Assembly (NCBI GenBank): GCA_027033675.1
Contig: JALVKZ010000328.1
Coordinates: forward strand, 1-6,641
From: Pyrodictiaceae archaeon
Lineage (GTDB): Archaea; Thermoproteota; Thermoprotei_A; Sulfolobales; Pyrodictiaceae
Direction: 5' to 3'
Length of the DNA: 6,641 bases
The notes under the pieces were generated by a model. That model made no database searches. It had not been told where the DNA came from and saw nothing but the letters and a program-made list of their open reading frames with translations. The position numbers and the translations under genes were made by a program. Below, piece after piece: positions 5,551 through 6,641 of this stretch (the stretch's first letter is position 1; every line of letters starts with the position of its first letter).

Positions 5551-6301
5551 GGTCTTTCAACGAATTACTGTGCTTCATAGAGGCACTAAGTACTATCCAT
5601 AGCCCTGCTATTGCTAGGGCTATACCTACGACTAGTAGTGCTATGCCTATTAGGGTATGGACTAGCATTGTCTCTATGCCTGCCACTATCAATGATACCG
5701 AGACCGGGGAGAGAACTGTTATTGCTCTATGCTCTCGGCTACTTAGCCATGGGTAGGCATATGCCTCCGGCCTCTTCAGCGATAGGTAGGCAAGGTAAAG
5801 CGGTAGCCCTGGGAGAGTAAGGAGTATCACCGCTGCTGCGTAGAGCCCCTCTGACCATGCATTCATAGCAATGATTATTGTTGGCGGAATAGTTCCTAGA
5901 GCCGCTAGGACTATTACTACTTTGAGGGCTCTCTCCACGCCTTTAACCGGCTCCACTTGGCCGAGCGGTGCTGGCTCTTTTACCGACTCTCTTTCAGCGT
6001 AGATGCGAGAATACTCTGTTAGAGCAAATACCGTTGATGTATCTGCTACAGCAAGGAACATTGCCTCGGCACTGGTCCCGGCAAGCACACCTATGGGTAT
6101 GGCTATGGCCCCTATAGAGGCCAGGGCTATACCCATTAGCTTGTTTAGCCTCGTCCATGCCCTTTTAGTGGTCATCGTGTACGCTACGCGGAACCCGATA
6201 AGAGGGTTTGGGGGTATCTTGTCAGCGGCTAGTACTAGTGGTAGCGACGCTAGTAGCTGTAGGAGCCCTATGAGGATGCTGAGTAGTGTCTCAGCGTTCA
6301 T
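5546..6301 (-). CDS. SdpI-like multi-pass membrane protein
   Basis: This 251-residue protein has about seven hydrophobic segments (roughly 5-25, 57-75, 78-97, 126-146, 152-173, 193-214 and 217-239). Between the first two lies the hallmark of the SdpI/YhfL family: IPPNPLIGFR (29-38), then W49 and N53 before the next helix. In Bacillus subtilis, SdpI gives immunity to a killing peptide and takes part in signalling. Most relatives, especially in archaea, have no known role, so immunity should not be assumed. The protein is longer than the bare SdpI domain, with extra helices after a charged loop (about 100-125). ATG at 6301 follows the stop of the upstream PH-like gene by 25 bases, with a GGGGAAG purine-rich stretch before it, so the two are probably co-transcribed. 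The gene ends in the short inverted repeat noted separately. Confidence 0.8.
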   Translation of the reverse strand: MNAETLLSILIGLLQLLASLPLVLAADKIPPNPLIGFRVAYTMTTKRAWTRLNKLMGIALASIGAIAIPIGVLAGTSAEAMFLAVADTSTVFALTEYSRIYAERESVKEPAPLGQVEPVKGVERALKVVIVLAALGTIPPTIIIAMNAWSEGLYAAAVILLTLPGLPLYLAYLSLKRPEAYAYPWLSSREHRAITVLSPVSVSLIVAGIETMLVHTLIGIALLVVGIALAIAGLWIVLSASMKHSNSLKDQ

Positions 6302-6326
6302 AGATGTCTTCCCCGTGAGCTAAGGC

Positions 6327-6641
6327 TTATCCTCCGGTGCATAGCTCTGTTCTCGCCGCTGCTAGTTCGTTATAGAGTCTCTGAGTGCAGGGAAGCGCTA
6401 TTATTACATAGGCCTTGCCTGTATTAATAATGATTGCCTTGTTGGATGAGTGTGCTAGGATTATTACGTAGGCTTTCCTCCCGTCATGGGTTCTATAGTA
6501 ACCCATATGCGTTCCTGATGTAGGGTCTGAGACTCCGTTTGTCCTTATGCTTAGCATATCTAGGGCCTTCTTCGTACTCGTGAGGCTCATCGACGAGTTA
6601 CATATGTCTACGTCTACTACCTTGTCCTCGTAGAATCTCAC
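6327..6641 (-). CDS. PH-like (bPH) domain protein, 5' end possibly cut by window edge
   Basis: One hundred and four residues are visible. The pattern SIRTNGVSDPTSGTHMGYYR followed by DGRKAYVIILAHSSNKAIII and GKAYVIIALP, closing with a helix (QRLYNELAAA), fits the bacterial/archaeal PH-like domain I recall as bPH_5 (PF10882). In that family a glycine-rich entry, beta hairpins and a final helix carry a motif like G-y-f/y-r-x-x-D-G-r-k-a-Y-v. No membrane segment is visible in the part present, but members of this family often have N-terminal membrane helices, which would lie beyond the window. The first triplet at the edge is GTG, so it is unclear whether this is the true start. Adjacency to an SdpI-like gene suggests a membrane module. 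Confidence 0.62.
   Translation of the reverse strand: MRFYEDKVVDVDICNSSMSLTSTKKALDMLSIRTNGVSDPTSGTHMGYYRTHDGRKAYVIILAHSSNKAIIINTGKAYVIIALPCTQRLYNELAAARTELCTGG

Overview
The window looks like chromosomal DNA from a hyperthermophilic archaeon, most likely a crenarchaeote of the Desulfurococcales/Pyrodictiaceae type. This is inferred from several signs: GGAGGTG-type Shine-Dalgarno sites, frequent GTG and TTG starts, AT-rich TATA-like boxes about 25 bases before starts, heavy use of AGG, ATA and CTA codons, dense CTAG tetranucleotides, a PaREP1/HEPN-like gene, and an encapsulin of the type known from Pyrococcus. No RNA gene, CRISPR array or insertion sequence was seen.

Layout. Positions 1-411 (minus) hold the 5' part of a PaREP1/HEPN-like gene that runs off the left edge. 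Positions 412-618 are intergenic and carry the encapsulin leader. Positions 619-1677 (plus) encode a fused ferritin-like plus encapsulin shell protein, followed by a T-rich probable terminator. Positions 1757-4195 (minus) form a compact ABC importer operon of the NitT/TauT type, in the order substrate-binding protein, permease, ATPase; the last two genes overlap by 40 bases. A short divergent intergenic region around 4196-4260 separates it from a small ModE-type winged-helix regulator on the plus strand, whose reading frame has no ordinary start codon. This regulator converges tail to tail on a HEPN-like helical protein (minus, 4585-5001). Behind that lies a small coiled-coil plus single-membrane-helix protein (minus, 5051-5368). 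Then come an SdpI-like integral membrane protein (minus, 5546-6301) and a PH-like domain protein (minus, 6327 to the right edge), which look like a two-gene operon.

How the parts work together. The encapsulin fusion should build an icosahedral protein shell with its ferroxidase domain already attached inside, giving iron storage and protection from oxidative damage without a separate cargo gene. The ABC operon should import a small organic or oxyanion solute. The divergent ModE-like protein is the obvious candidate regulator, because both transcription units seem to use the same TATA-like sequence. The SdpI-like/PH-like pair is a membrane module of unknown role. The two HEPN-like genes and the coiled-coil gene are small accessory genes typical of archaeal genomes.

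The most interesting points are the encapsulin-ferritin fusion with its palindromic leader, the regulator lacking a normal start (sequence error, frameshift or rare start), and the mismatch between a ModE-type regulator and a NitT/TauT-type transporter.
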